A DNA stretch of 52,396 bases, from NCBI GenBank assembly GCA_023229825.1, contig JALNYN010000010.1:1-52396 (forward strand), written 5' to 3'. A program made the position numbers and the translations under genes. The stretch comes from Minisyncoccota bacterium. Lineage in GTDB: Bacteria > Patescibacteriota > Minisyncoccia > Phycocordibacterales > CAIJYI01. Under the pieces are notes generated by a model. The model was given only the letters and a program-made list of their open reading frames with translations, ran no database searches and was not told the origin of the DNA. Below are positions 7,188 to 15,300 of this stretch, in pieces (positions within the stretch are counted from its first letter, which is position 1; each line of letters opens with the position of its first letter).

Positions 7188-8141
7188 ATGGAAACTGGCA
7201 AGAAAAATCAAAGCATTATAGCCGTTACTGTCGTGAACATTCTCGCCGTTTTTTTTGCCGGCGCTTTTGCATTTCCCGTCTTTTTTTATAACGAAAGTTC
7301 GGCTTCCTTGCCTGTCGAAGAGATCAGTAAAACAACTTTGCCGGACCCTTTTGTTTCGTTAACTCTGCAAGCTGAATCTGCGTATGTTTATGATACCGTG
7401 ACCGGAGAAACACTCTACGCGAAGAATGAGCAAGCGCAGCTGCCTCTTGCCTCTGTCACCAAAGTAATGACGGCATTGGTGGCTTCATCCGTTCCGGAAA
7501 ACACACGCGTCAATGTCAGTGCCGCAGACGTTGCGAACGGAGCTGGCGGTCTCGCGGAAGGGGAAAGCTGGAATTTAAAAAATCTTCTCAATTACACGCT
7601 GGTTATTTCTTCCAATAGCGGAGCGCACGCGATCGCAGGAGCAGCCGGTGCTGTTTTTCAGGACGCCAACGGATGGAGCGGCGAGAGTGAAGATGTTTTT
7701 ATTTATGAAATGAATGAAACCGCGAAGAAACTTGGCATGAGCCAAACGTTTTATTTGAACCCGAGCGGACTTGATGAAAATGCGGAACTTTCGGGCGCTT
7801 ACGGTTCCGCGAAAGATATGACGACGCTTTTTGGTCATATTTTGAAGAACAAACCGACTTTGCTTTCCGCTACGACAAATGAAGCCCTTCGTTTCAATTC
7901 CCTCGATGGCGTTTCTCATCTCGCGGTGAACACCAATACCATCGCCGGAACCGTTCCCGGGCTCATGGCATCAAAAACCGGATACACCGATCTCGCCAAC
8001 GGAAACCTCGTGATAGCTTTCGATGTCGGTCCAATGCACCCAGTCATTGTCGCGGTTCTCGGCTCAACCCAAGAGGGAAGATTTACCGACGTAGAAAAAT
8101 TGGTAAATGCGACCATCAAAAAGATCTCGCAGGGAGAGTAA
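7188..8141 (+). CDS. D-alanyl-D-alanine carboxypeptidase (penicillin-binding protein, S11)
   Basis: Membrane-anchored enzyme that trims the terminal D-Ala from peptidoglycan stem peptides outside the membrane. An N-terminal signal anchor lies at about residues 9-32. The serine-protease-like motifs are all present: SxxK with S89 and K92 (in LASVTKVMTAL), SxN at S141-N143 (SSNSGAH), and KTG at K263 (SKTGYTD). At 317 residues it lacks the C-terminal beta domain of E. coli PBP5. The ATG at 7188 is used because the in-frame TTG at 7137 lies inside a repeat element. A terminator follows at 8154. It shows that a peptidoglycan wall is made and remodelled. Confidence 0.9.
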   Translation: METGKKNQSIIAVTVVNILAVFFAGAFAFPVFFYNESSASLPVEEISKTTLPDPFVSLTLQAESAYVYDTVTGETLYAKNEQAQLPLASVTKVMTALVASSVPENTRVNVSAADVANGAGGLAEGESWNLKNLLNYTLVISSNSGAHAIAGAAGAVFQDANGWSGESEDVFIYEMNETAKKLGMSQTFYLNPSGLDENAELSGAYGSAKDMTTLFGHILKNKPTLLSATTNEALRFNSLDGVSHLAVNTNTIAGTVPGLMASKTGYTDLANGNLVIAFDVGPMHPVIVAVLGSTQEGRFTDVEKLVNATIKKISQGE

Positions 8142-8153
8142 AATATAAGATGC

Positions 8154-8189
8154 AACAGAGTTCCGAATTTTTCGGAACTCTGTTTTTTT
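8154..8189 (+). terminator. Intrinsic terminator after the carboxypeptidase
   Basis: AACAGAGTTCCGAA pairs with TTCGGAACTCTGTT, followed by a run of T. The -10 box of the next gene starts 3 bases later. Confidence 0.85.
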
Positions 8190-8203
8190 GATATACTTAA
8201 ATA

Positions 8204-8992
8204 ATGATATTTCCAAACGATAAAAAAATAGGGTTGGCGCTTGGGTCCGGGGCGGCTCGGGGGTTTGCTCATATCGGGGTCATTAAGGTCTTGGAAAAGT
8301 ATAATATCCCTATCGACTTTGTTGCGGGTTCCAGTATCGGCGCTCTTATCGGCGGATTGTATGCGGCAACAAAAGATATCGCTTACGTTGAGGATGCTGC
8401 CGTCCGCGCGGATTGGAGAAGTATGATATCGTTCATTGATCCGACGTTCGGAAGCGGATTCATTGCCGGGGAAAAGATGCAAACCTTTATAGCATCGATC
8501 TTAAAAGACGCAACGTTCTCCACGCTGAAGATACCTTTTGCCACCGTCGCGACGAGTCTGAACGACGGCCAGCCATTTACGGCTTTTGGTGATGATCTCA
8601 ACCTTGCCATTCGCGCAAGTATTTCCATGCCGTTCGTGTTTTGTCCTGTGCATCATGAGGAAAAGTCTCTTATGGATGGCGGTCTTTCCATGCCGATACC
8701 GGTATCCCTTGCAAAAGGTCTTGGTGCAGAATATGTGCTGGCTGTCGACCTTGAATCTGATTATTTTGAGTATCCTCGAGATGATGTTGCCGTAAATTTG
8801 GCGGAAGTCGGTCATGACCTGACAGTATTGCTTTCCTCTCGTTTAGCAAAAGAAGATCTGAAAAGTGCGGATCTTGTCGTCGCTCCAAAACTTCACGATA
8901 TAAAATGGAACGCTTTTTTCTCGCCCGAAAAAACGAAAGATATAATCCGCCGCGGCGAAGAAGCAATGGAAAGGCTGTTGTCCGAAGCGTAG
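8204..8992 (+). CDS. Patatin-like phospholipase (RssA/YlbK type)
   Basis: Serine-aspartate lipid acyl hydrolase. The oxyanion glycine loop GSGAARG is at residues 14-20, the nucleophile elbow GSSIG at 42-46 (Ser44), and the catalytic Asp158 in MDGG. Length (262) matches short bacterial patatins without extra domains, so a cytoplasmic or membrane-peripheral enzyme is likely. TATACT at 8192-8197 ends 6 bases before the ATG, with no Shine-Dalgarno (leaderless type). The TAG stop codon (8990-8992) is part of the terminal repeat TAGACCTTTC of the following element. Substrate unknown. Confidence 0.88.
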   Translation: MIFPNDKKIGLALGSGAARGFAHIGVIKVLEKYNIPIDFVAGSSIGALIGGLYAATKDIAYVEDAAVRADWRSMISFIDPTFGSGFIAGEKMQTFIASILKDATFSTLKIPFATVATSLNDGQPFTAFGDDLNLAIRASISMPFVFCPVHHEEKSLMDGGLSMPIPVSLAKGLGAEYVLAVDLESDYFEYPRDDVAVNLAEVGHDLTVLLSSRLAKEDLKSADLVVAPKLHDIKWNAFFSPEKTKDIIRRGEEAMERLLSEA

Positions 8993-9183
8993 ACCTTTCG
9001 GGCTCTTTCAAAAGTCGGCAGTTGTCATCCCGGGCCGGGACCCGGGATCCATGTGTTGCCGACGGACGTGGATTCCGGAATCACACCACAAGAGTATTTC
9101 CGTTTTTATAGTCGTTTTACTCCTTAAAAACTAGGTCAGTCCGGAATGACGAGATAACAAAAAACAAACTTTTGAAAGGTCTA
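8990..9183. mobile_element. 194-bp MITE-like element with 10-bp terminal inverted repeats
   Basis: TAGACCTTTC at 8990-8999 is complementary to GAAAGGTCTA at 9174-9183. Inside each end come AAAAGT and then a GTCATCCCGG / CCGGAATGAC pair. The left side has a strong palindrome (CCCGGGCCGGGACCCGGG), which resembles REP-type sequences of many bacteria. No coding capacity. It fills the spacer between the convergent patatin and asparaginase genes. Confidence 0.55.
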
Positions 9184-9201
9184 TTGTAGCGAGTGTGATT
9201 A

Positions 9202-9765
9202 TTACTTCATTTTTTCAAAATATCCGTCTCCGTTCTTTTTGATCTTTTGGACATGAGGAACGAGAAAGATCTCGCCTTGTATGACGATATAAACGCCGGA
9301 GGGCAGCGTTTCGGCCGCAATAAGCGCTCCGCCGAGATTGAAAGGCGCGTCCGAGTTCTCGGAGGCGTTCGGACGCATGGCGCCGGTGAGCACGATCGTT
9401 TTACCCGTTATTTTTTGCGCGAGAAGCGCTCCCGTTTTTGCCATCGTGTCGGTCCCGTGAGTGATAAGGATCCTTTCGCGTTTGTCAGCGAGGCATAGAT
9501 GGAGGATCCTTTCTCTGTCTTCATTCGTCATCTCTAAACTGTCCTTTTGCGGAAGCACAAAAATATCCGCGTCATCATCTGCGATCGGTTCGGTCGGCTT
9601 GATATCGATGTGCCGCACTCGTCCGGTTCTTAGTATTTTTTCTACTGCCGGCACCCCAAAGGCAAGCACTTTGCCTTCTTTGAAATCATACTTGATGGCA
9701 TCTATGGTTCCGCCGGCGACGATTATTCGAAGATTTGAGTTTTTATTCTCGTTTGTTCGTGTCAT
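9202..9765 (-). CDS. Asparaginase-domain protein, N-terminal domain only
   Basis: The sequence has the first threonine motif AGGTIDAIKYD and the second motif THGTDTMAKTGALL with the TDT catalytic pair, as in type I/II L-asparaginases and the amidotransferase subunit GatD. Full-length enzymes are near 330 residues with a C-terminal domain; this one stops at 187, after the first domain. No frameshift or remnant is evident downstream, where the sequence is a MITE-like element. It may be a real small family or the product of a truncation. The start overlaps the end of the SdpI-like gene by 23 bases, so the two are translationally coupled. Substrate unknown. Confidence 0.75.
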   Translation of the reverse strand: MTRTNENKNSNLRIIVAGGTIDAIKYDFKEGKVLAFGVPAVEKILRTGRVRHIDIKPTEPIADDDADIFVLPQKDSLEMTNEDRERILHLCLADKRERILITHGTDTMAKTGALLAQKITGKTIVLTGAMRPNASENSDAPFNLGGALIAAETLPSGVYIVIQGEIFLVPHVQKIKKNGDGYFEKMK

Positions 9766-10396
9766 ATTTTTTGAACAAATAGTAAGAGTAGATGACAGAT
9801 GTGAGCGCAGATAACGCTATGGGTATGATGAGGAACAGAAAGGAGTAGGGAGGAAAAAGCAAACCGAACAGTGCGAACGCGGCGGAATATTGAAAAAGTT
9901 TTCCGGCAAGCTTATGAGTTTCGTCCCACACGCGCTCATTTTCCAGCGTCCATGGCGTACGAATCCCCATGAACCAATTTTGTTTCATTTTCGGCAATGC
10001 GGCGCCGAGCATGAACCAAAGGATCGCGATCGCGGGAATGATCATTTTTCCCATGTCGAAGCGATATCCCGTATTCCAAAAGATCGTGAGCATGTGGATA
10101 TAGAAGAGAAATACCGCAATACCGGCGATGACCGCATTATACTGTTTCCTGAAAAGCTCAATATTTTTTTTCAGAGGATCGATCTTCGGCAGCCAGAATA
10201 AAAGCAGAGAAATAAAGATCATCAGGACCGGGACGAAAAAAAGTCCCCAGATCTTCGACATATAGCCGTTTACATTGCCGTCTAAACCCCAGTGAGAAGC
10301 GATATTTTCCGGCAATATGGGGTAAAAGTACCACCCGATACTGAGTGATAGGGAGGTGATCGCCGTAATAAGCCAAGAAGTTTGTTTTGTTGTCAT
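9743..10396 (-). CDS. SdpI/YhfL-family membrane protein (DUF1648)
   Basis: Integral membrane protein with about six helices. The DUF1648 signature is ASHWGLDGNVNGYMSK near residue 30. The SdpI signature is FMGIRTPWTLENERVW followed by THKLAGKLF near residue 150. SdpI of Bacillus is an immunity and signalling protein against the SDP toxin, but most homologues have no known role. The start at 10396 is chosen because TATAAT (10408-10403) ends 6 bases before it; an in-frame ATG at 10432 would lie upstream of this promoter. It overlaps the asparaginase gene at its 3' end. Confidence 0.85.
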   Translation of the reverse strand: MTTKQTSWLITAITSLSLSIGWYFYPILPENIASHWGLDGNVNGYMSKIWGLFFVPVLMIFISLLLFWLPKIDPLKKNIELFRKQYNAVIAGIAVFLFYIHMLTIFWNTGYRFDMGKMIIPAIAILWFMLGAALPKMKQNWFMGIRTPWTLENERVWDETHKLAGKLFQYSAAFALFGLLFPPYSFLFLIIPIALSALTSVIYSYYLFKKYDTNKRE

Positions 10397-10447
10397 GTCT
10401 TGATTATACCACAAGAATGGTATTTCGTACACGTTGCTGGAATAAGG

Positions 10448-10476
10448 TTGACAAAAAAGTTAATACATGATATACT
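10448..10476 (+). promoter_or_regulatory. Sigma-70-type promoter for the 56-codon gene
   Basis: TTGACA (10448-10453), 17 bases, TATACT (10471-10476). It is divergent from the SdpI-like gene. The leader before the small gene would be about 66 bases. Confidence 0.75.
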
Positions 10477-10548
10477 TAATGAAGTTGAACGTGCTGTTTT
10501 TTCGTTTAGCTGGCGATCAAATTATACAACATACTCGGAGAAAGAGAA

Positions 10549-10719
10549 ATGAACAATCAATTACTGTTATTGCTCCCGCTGCTTCCGAAAGCAAAGACCA
10601 AACCGGAAGAAAGAAAAAATACGCCAAGAAGTTTTCTTTCCATCAATGGATTGGTGCTTACGACCGCTGAAGCCGTCAACCCTTACGATGTGGAAAATCA
10701 ACGCTGGGATGCAAGCTAA
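10549..10719 (+). CDS. Small gene of 56 codons with its own promoter and terminator
   Basis: The reading frame starts MNNQLLLLLPLLPKAKTKPE and ends NQRWDAS. It has a Shine-Dalgarno GGAG (10537-10540) 8 bases before the ATG, a strong promoter at 10448-10476 and a terminator at 10743-10768, so a complete transcription unit surrounds it. The product has a short leucine-rich start, a basic middle (KAKTKPEERKNTPR) and an acidic end. I do not recognise it. It could also be a regulatory RNA of about 280 bases that only appears to code, although the precise Shine-Dalgarno favours a protein. Confidence 0.6.
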   Translation: MNNQLLLLLPLLPKAKTKPEERKNTPRSFLSINGLVLTTAEAVNPYDVENQRWDAS

Positions 10720-10742
10720 AATAGGCTGCTTCAAGAATATGG

Positions 10743-10768
10743 ACCTCCGGCTCGACCGGAGGTTTTTT
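10743..10768 (+). terminator. Intrinsic terminator after the 56-codon gene
   Basis: ACCTCCGG and CCGGAGGT pair around CTCGA, followed by six T. Confidence 0.85.
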
Positions 10769-10781
10769 ATCATCGGACGAT

Positions 10782-10810
10782 TTGACTTATTTCATAACAT
10801 ACTGTATATC
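10782..10810 (+). promoter_or_regulatory. Sigma-70-type promoter for the GNAT gene
   Basis: TTGACT (10782-10787), 17 bases, TATATC (10805-10810), 44 bases before the start codon. Confidence 0.6.
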
Positions 10811-10854
10811 ATAGTCAGGTTCTTTGCGGTAATGATCTAAAAAAGGAGGGAACG

Positions 10855-11361
10855 ATGAGTACCTTGCGTAAAGACAAGACCGGAGCTGAAATTGAAATTC
10901 GTTTGATCCATCCGGATGATGAGGGGCGTTTGCGCTTTTTCTATGAAGGTTTGAGCGATGAAACGATACGATCTTTTTATCGGGTTACCGGACGCAGAGA
11001 GTATTTCATCCAGAGATCCGTTATCATACAGGAGTGCAATGTGGATCTTAAAGAACATCTGTATATGGTTGCGATCCATGATGATGAGATAGTCGGACTT
11101 GAAACGCTGATCCGGACCGACATGCCTTCGGAATATGAAATAAGCCACCTTATTTCCGACGAATATCAAAGTCGAGGCATCGGTTCGATCCTTATGGAAG
11201 AAACGCTCAGCTATGTAAGAAAGTATTGGCGGAGGCATTTTACCATCACTGCGGAAACGGCGTTATCAAATTATAAGGCGAAAGGATTTATGAAAAAATT
11301 TGGTTTCGCCGTGAAAAATTCGGAAAGAGGAGAGATTTCTTGGGTCTATAAGATCTCGTAA
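10855..11361 (+). CDS. GNAT-family N-acetyltransferase
   Basis: Acetyl-CoA-dependent acetyltransferase. The N-terminal segment EIRLIHPDDEGRLRFFYEGL resembles the acetyltransferase domain of Pat-type protein acetylases. The acetyl-CoA loop is YQSRGIGSILMEE (motif Q/RxxGxG/A), followed by a C-terminal strand with ALSNYKAKGFMKKFGF. Length (168) is one GNAT domain with no fused nucleotide-binding domain. AAGGAGG lies 5 bases before the ATG. The gene is a single unit with its own promoter and terminator. Target unknown. Confidence 0.85.
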   Translation: MSTLRKDKTGAEIEIRLIHPDDEGRLRFFYEGLSDETIRSFYRVTGRREYFIQRSVIIQECNVDLKEHLYMVAIHDDEIVGLETLIRTDMPSEYEISHLISDEYQSRGIGSILMEETLSYVRKYWRRHFTITAETALSNYKAKGFMKKFGFAVKNSERGEISWVYKIS

Positions 11362-11371
11362 ATGTAAAATA

Positions 11372-11401
11372 AACCCTGCACGAAAGCGCGCAGGGTTTTT
11401 T
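11372..11401 (+). terminator. Intrinsic terminator after the GNAT gene
   Basis: AACCCTGC and GCAGGGTT pair, followed by six T. Confidence 0.85.
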
Positions 11402-11517
11402 GTTGCCCGTCCCTAATAATGATACTTTTGCGGACACAATAAAGACACCTGCCGCAAATTGTATTATAATGGAGATTAAAGCTATTCATTATTCATTAAC
11501 CATAAAAGTTGTATCAT

Positions 11518-11826
11518 ATGAATCATATTGAAGGTATTCCTCAACAGCAGGAAATTGAACCGTCGGAAAAAGAAGCGATCTTGAAGCAGGTTAATAGGCT
11601 GTTGGACGGATGTTCAAAAGAAGAGCTCTCAAAACAAGAAAAGAACGTGCTCGACGATAGGATCGCTGAAATGAAAAGGGAGGACTTGCTCAATTTGACG
11701 ATGGACATTCAGCAGTATTTGAATGAGCAAAGAAACGAGTTGGCGAGCGAAAATACCTATCATCGAATTGCTACGGTACACGGTGCGGCATGTTTCAGAC
11801 TGGAAGAAATGGACAGCGAAAAATAA
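11518..11826 (+). CDS. Uncharacterised 102-residue helical acidic protein
   Basis: No family recognised. The product is predicted all-helical and acidic, with heptad-like stretches (EKEAILKQVNRLLDGCSKEE and EMKREDLLNLTMDIQQYLNE) and no membrane segment. The ATG at 11518 is preferred over an in-frame TTG at 11509. TATAAT at 11465-11470 lies 47 bases upstream. No Shine-Dalgarno is evident. The SPFH gene follows after 21 bases on the same strand, so the two are probably co-transcribed, and this may be an accessory factor of that membrane protein. That link is inference. Confidence 0.65.
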   Translation: MNHIEGIPQQQEIEPSEKEAILKQVNRLLDGCSKEELSKQEKNVLDDRIAEMKREDLLNLTMDIQQYLNEQRNELASENTYHRIATVHGAACFRLEEMDSEK

Positions 11827-11847
11827 TTATTAGTAAGCGATATTTTT

Positions 11848-12594
11848 ATGGATGTATTTTTTTCCTTGTTGATCGTTTTCGTGTTTCTTTTGATAAGCCT
11901 CAAACAGATCAACCAATACGAGAGAGGCGTGAAATTTACGATGGGACGCTATACCGGCATCATGGAACCGGGATGGAGGATCGTTGTGCCAGTATTCCAA
12001 ACCTATCGAAATGTCGACATGCGCGTGAAAGCGGTCGACATTGCCGATCAAAAAGCGATCACCCGCGATAATGTTTCCGTGACCGTGAATGCCGTTTTGT
12101 ATTACAAAGTGCTCGGACCGGAAAAAGCGATCATTGAAGTGGAAAACTTTTATTTTGCCATTTCGCAATATGCGCAAACCACGATGAGAAACATAGTCGG
12201 CGAAGTAACGCTGGATGAACTGCTTTCGAGCCGCGAAAAGATCGCGGATCGGATCAAAGAGATCATCGAAAAAGAATCCGAAGCCTGGGGACTCCGGGTG
12301 AATAACGTTGAACTGAAAGATATTTTCCTCGCGGAATCAATGGAACGAACGATCGCGAAACAAGCCGAAGCGGAAAGGGAAAAGCGCGCGGTTATCATCA
12401 ATTCGGAGGGGGAGCTTGCCGCTTCGCAAAATATGGCGCAAGCCGCCGCTACATTAAGCGCCGTTCCGGGAGCGATGCATTTGCGTACCCTTCAGTCCAT
12501 TAACGACCTTTCATCGGATCAATCAAACACCGTCGTATTTACGATCCCTCTTGAGATATTAAAAGCATTTTCGGGATTTAAGACGAAAGAGTAA
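11848..12594 (+). CDS. SPFH-domain protein (stomatin/slipin-like)
   Basis: Membrane scaffold protein of the stomatin/prohibitin superfamily, which forms oligomers in membrane microdomains. One N-terminal hairpin or helix occupies residues 3-18. The SPFH domain follows with GVKFTMGRYTGIMEPGWRIV, the DNVSVTVNAVLYYKV strand and LDELLSSREKIADRIKEIIE. A coiled-coil segment AKQAEAEREKRAVIINSEGE and a short C-terminal tail end the protein at 248 residues. A partner NfeD gene, often adjacent to slipins, is not present. A terminator at 12604 ends the unit. Confidence 0.88.
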   Translation: MDVFFSLLIVFVFLLISLKQINQYERGVKFTMGRYTGIMEPGWRIVVPVFQTYRNVDMRVKAVDIADQKAITRDNVSVTVNAVLYYKVLGPEKAIIEVENFYFAISQYAQTTMRNIVGEVTLDELLSSREKIADRIKEIIEKESEAWGLRVNNVELKDIFLAESMERTIAKQAEAEREKRAVIINSEGELAASQNMAQAAATLSAVPGAMHLRTLQSINDLSSDQSNTVVFTIPLEILKAFSGFKTKE

Positions 12595-12603
12595 AGAAGC
12601 AGT

Positions 12604-12635
12604 AAAAACAGCGTTCTCGTGAACGCTGTTTTTTT
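12604..12635 (+). terminator. Intrinsic terminator after the SPFH gene
   Basis: AACAGCGTTC and GAACGCTGTT pair perfectly around TCGT, followed by seven T. Confidence 0.9.
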
Positions 12636-12642
12636 GTGTAAG

Positions 12643-12750
12643 AAAAATTTCTAATATCTAATTCCTAATTCCTAATAAAAATCCTAATGTCTAAATTTTA
12701 ATATATTCGTCGTCATTGGAAATTAGAAATTAGTAATTAGAAATTTTTTT
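12643..12750. repeat. Word-repeat inverted element, TTAGAAAT family, complete
   Basis: This copy is inverted relative to 7050-7153, with the identical core at 12672-12695, a CGTCGTC centre at about 12710, and a right arm of TTAGAAATTAGTAATTAGAA. It fills the spacer between the convergent SPFH and sulfatase-fold genes. Confidence 0.8.
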
Positions 12751-12756
12751 AGCTTC

Positions 12757-14679
12757 TTATTTCTGAATCATCAACTTGCTTATCAAGTTTCCCTTGATCA
12801 CCAGATCGGATGCATTGGTCGCCTTTACTTCTTCGTCGTACATGGCTTTACAATCGGAAAGAGGTATAGCTGTTTGTTCCGGCATTTTTAAGCATTGCCC
12901 ATTTTCAAATGCGCCGCCTTCAGTGAAATTTTTGTAGGCGATCGTCTCCGTCAGTATTGCGGTGATCGCGCGCGAGTAGGCATTGCGGAGGGTTACGCGG
13001 TGGTTTGTTCCAAGGAGGTCGCGGCCGAAAAGTCTGGAAGTCGGGGAGATCCCCATGAGATTTGCAATAGTCGGATAAAAATCCAAATGGCTTCCCGGGA
13101 CATGATATGTTTTTGCGGGAAGTTCGGAACCGAGAATAATAAACGGTACCGCTCCGCCGATGCTTGAGCGAAGTTCGGGAAGGATCTTGCTGGTCGAAGT
13201 TCCCATTATATCGCCAAGCATGGTTTGTGTACCGTGATCGCCGTAGACAGCGATGAGAGAATTATCGTATTTGCCGGCTGACTTCAACCCATCGATGAAT
13301 TTTCCGAGCGCTTGGTCGGAATAATGAACGCTTTGCATGTAGTTTTTTTGCAATTCGTTGTACGGCGAATCTTGAGGAAAGTCCAGGGCTTGGAATTTTT
13401 TCGGTATGGTGAACGGCGTGTGCGAGGTCAAGGTAATATACGTCGCCATGAAAGGCGATTCAAATTCCTCCATTTTCTGCAAGCCTTGCATAAAGAAATT
13501 TTCATCATCGAGACTGTCGAAGGCTAAATTCTTTGGAATAACGAAATCAGTTTTGCTATAGCTCCGATCATAACCGAGACCCGGGTAGATGTTCGAGCGA
13601 TTCCAAAAGGTTGGAACGTCCGCATGCAAGGCGTAGGTGTGATAGCCGTTCTGCTTGAGCAGAGAAGGGAGGGCCTGGTACTTGTTGTGCGCAAAATCTA
13701 TGAACGCAACCGTATTGGGAAGAGAATAGAGAGAATTCAGAGTAACGAACTCGGCATCCGCGGTATTGCCCGGACCGACTTGCGTATAATAATTGTCAAA
13801 ATAGAGCCCTTCTTTTGCCAGCTTGTTGAGATTCGGCGTTATTTCTTCGCCGTTTATTTCTTCGAACAGCACTTCCGTTTCAAGCGATTCGAATTGGACG
13901 ATGATGAGGTTTTTTCCGCTTGCCGCACCGAAGTATCTTTCGGTCTTTGGTCCCGGATTCGCATCTTTCCACTCCGTCACCAGAGCAATATCATCGGCTG
14001 TGAGTTTTGTACTTCTGAATATAAGACCGATAACATCTCCAGCGAAATAATTGAAAATGCCTGTTCGCTGCACCTCGTAATTCGGCGAAAATACAAAGCT
14101 GTGCATTTCCCGGATCGTTTGAGGAAAATGACTGAGTTTTTTCCACCCCTCGCCGCTACCGAAGATCACCGTTCCATAACCTAATAGGCCGATCAAAACG
14201 ATGCCGACGGCAAAGAGAGTCTTTTCTTTTTTATTGTGGAGCGTTTCTGTCACGAGCCCGCGTTTTTCGAGGTACACCGCCGCAAAGATAACAAGAAATT
14301 GCAAAAGAAAAATCATCATCGACGGATCGATAAGAGTATAGATCGTACCGGCTTGATCTCCTACCTGTCCGGCATACTTCAGCGCCGACGCCTGCATGAA
14401 TCCGCCGAAGAAGGAAAAATAAAGATATTGAGAAATAAAAAGAGCGGCGACAGCGATCGAAATGATACAAAGATATCCATATCTCCACCATCGCGGAAAG
14501 AGCACCGACGGCGCGTACAAAATGACGCCGAGCGCAAAAGTGGCGAACATGAATTGGGAGAGAAAAGGGTTATTATGAAGTCCTACCAGTACATTAAAGA
14601 TCTGATTCTGCGCCACAAATAAGACCGCGAGCGAAAGAGGAAGAAATATGAAGGAATTGCGTGAAAGTATTTGTTTCAT
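12757..14679 (-). CDS. LTA synthase-like membrane sulfatase-fold enzyme
   Basis: Polytopic protein of 640 residues. About five membrane helices (residues 10-175) precede an extracellular alkaline-phosphatase/sulfatase domain. The metal-site glutamate is in IVQFESLE, the nucleophile threonine in VGPGNTADAEF (the family has GNT.EFE), and later metal ligands are in YGDHG and PGSHLDF. LtaS-type enzymes transfer glycerol-phosphate from phosphatidylglycerol to build lipoteichoic acid; relatives add phosphoethanolamine to glycans. Which applies here is unknown. TATACT (14692-14687) ends 7 bases before the ATG, so the mRNA is probably leaderless. Confidence 0.87.
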   Translation of the reverse strand: MKQILSRNSFIFLPLSLAVLFVAQNQIFNVLVGLHNNPFLSQFMFATFALGVILYAPSVLFPRWWRYGYLCIISIAVAALFISQYLYFSFFGGFMQASALKYAGQVGDQAGTIYTLIDPSMMIFLLQFLVIFAAVYLEKRGLVTETLHNKKEKTLFAVGIVLIGLLGYGTVIFGSGEGWKKLSHFPQTIREMHSFVFSPNYEVQRTGIFNYFAGDVIGLIFRSTKLTADDIALVTEWKDANPGPKTERYFGAASGKNLIIVQFESLETEVLFEEINGEEITPNLNKLAKEGLYFDNYYTQVGPGNTADAEFVTLNSLYSLPNTVAFIDFAHNKYQALPSLLKQNGYHTYALHADVPTFWNRSNIYPGLGYDRSYSKTDFVIPKNLAFDSLDDENFFMQGLQKMEEFESPFMATYITLTSHTPFTIPKKFQALDFPQDSPYNELQKNYMQSVHYSDQALGKFIDGLKSAGKYDNSLIAVYGDHGTQTMLGDIMGTSTSKILPELRSSIGGAVPFIILGSELPAKTYHVPGSHLDFYPTIANLMGISPTSRLFGRDLLGTNHRVTLRNAYSRAITAILTETIAYKNFTEGGAFENGQCLKMPEQTAIPLSDCKAMYDEEVKATNASDLVIKGNLISKLMIQK

Positions 14680-14763
14680 GGTGTTAAGTATAGCAAAAAA
14701 TACATCAAATCGAAACAAAGAGCAAGTCAAAAACCGACAATAAATTTTAAATAATTGACGAAT

Positions 14764-14792
14764 AAACCCCCAGACCATGTCAGGGGGTTTTA
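14764..14792 (-). terminator. Intrinsic terminator between the zinc-ribbon and sulfatase-fold genes
   Basis: On the minus strand AACCCCCTG pairs with CTGGGGGTTT. T-rich tails exist on both strands, but the minus strand gene at 14801 is the one it would end. Confidence 0.7.
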
Positions 14793-14800
14793 CTATCAGA

Positions 14801-15187
14801 TCACCATCTTCTGAAAGGAGGGCATCTTTTTTCGGATTTTACGTGATGAACATCCTTTTTTTTGCAGAAGAGGCATTCTTCGACATCAAAAAAGTGTTCG
14901 TACTTGTCCGGATTGCTGGCGTCATTCCCGCTCTTGAGACGATAGCGAATTTTTGCTCTTGACCCGCATGCGTCACATTTTTGATACATCGGAACACCGA
15001 GGGTGTCGATAAGTAGGAAAAATGGGATGAGCGATACGGCAGAGAAAAAATCCGTCTCAAGCAGCATATTGAAGTGTGTCGGCGTAACCGCGCCCAAAAG
15101 CGCGATGATGTTAGCAAGTATGAGCAAGAGATAGGTGCATCCCAAGAGGAATGTCAGCAGTCGTAATCCGCGTTTCAAAGTATCCAT
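14801..15187 (-). CDS. Membrane protein with a cytoplasmic zinc-ribbon-like tail
   Basis: 128 residues, family not recognised. Two membrane helices lie at about residues 8-29 and 48-65. They are followed by a CDAC pair and, 30 residues later, a CLFC pair, a four-cysteine arrangement that would bind zinc. A similar plan (membrane helix plus two CxxC) is seen in the 78-residue protein at 40225. The start at 15187 has AAGGAG 7 bases upstream. A GC-rich inverted repeat lies in its leader at about 15208-15234 (GCGCCC against GGGCGC on the minus strand). It is divergent from the transporter gene. Confidence 0.65.
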   Translation of the reverse strand: MDTLKRGLRLLTFLLGCTYLLLILANIIALLGAVTPTHFNMLLETDFFSAVSLIPFFLLIDTLGVPMYQKCDACGSRAKIRYRLKSGNDASNPDKYEHFFDVEECLFCKKKDVHHVKSEKRCPPFRRW

Positions 15188-15300
15188 GTTGTTTCTCCTT
15201 CTTTCGTCGCGCCCGCTTGTCGAAGGGCGCGGCGAGATTCTGTAGCAAAGATCCAATTTCTTTTTAACATAAAAAAGCGAAAAAAGTCAAATTTTAGTCG

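Noticed and set aside
12757..14679. Phosphoethanolamine transferase rather than LTA synthase
   Set aside because: Both share the fold. The GNT motif and domain layout look closer to LtaS, but I kept the call general because the substrate cannot be settled by eye.
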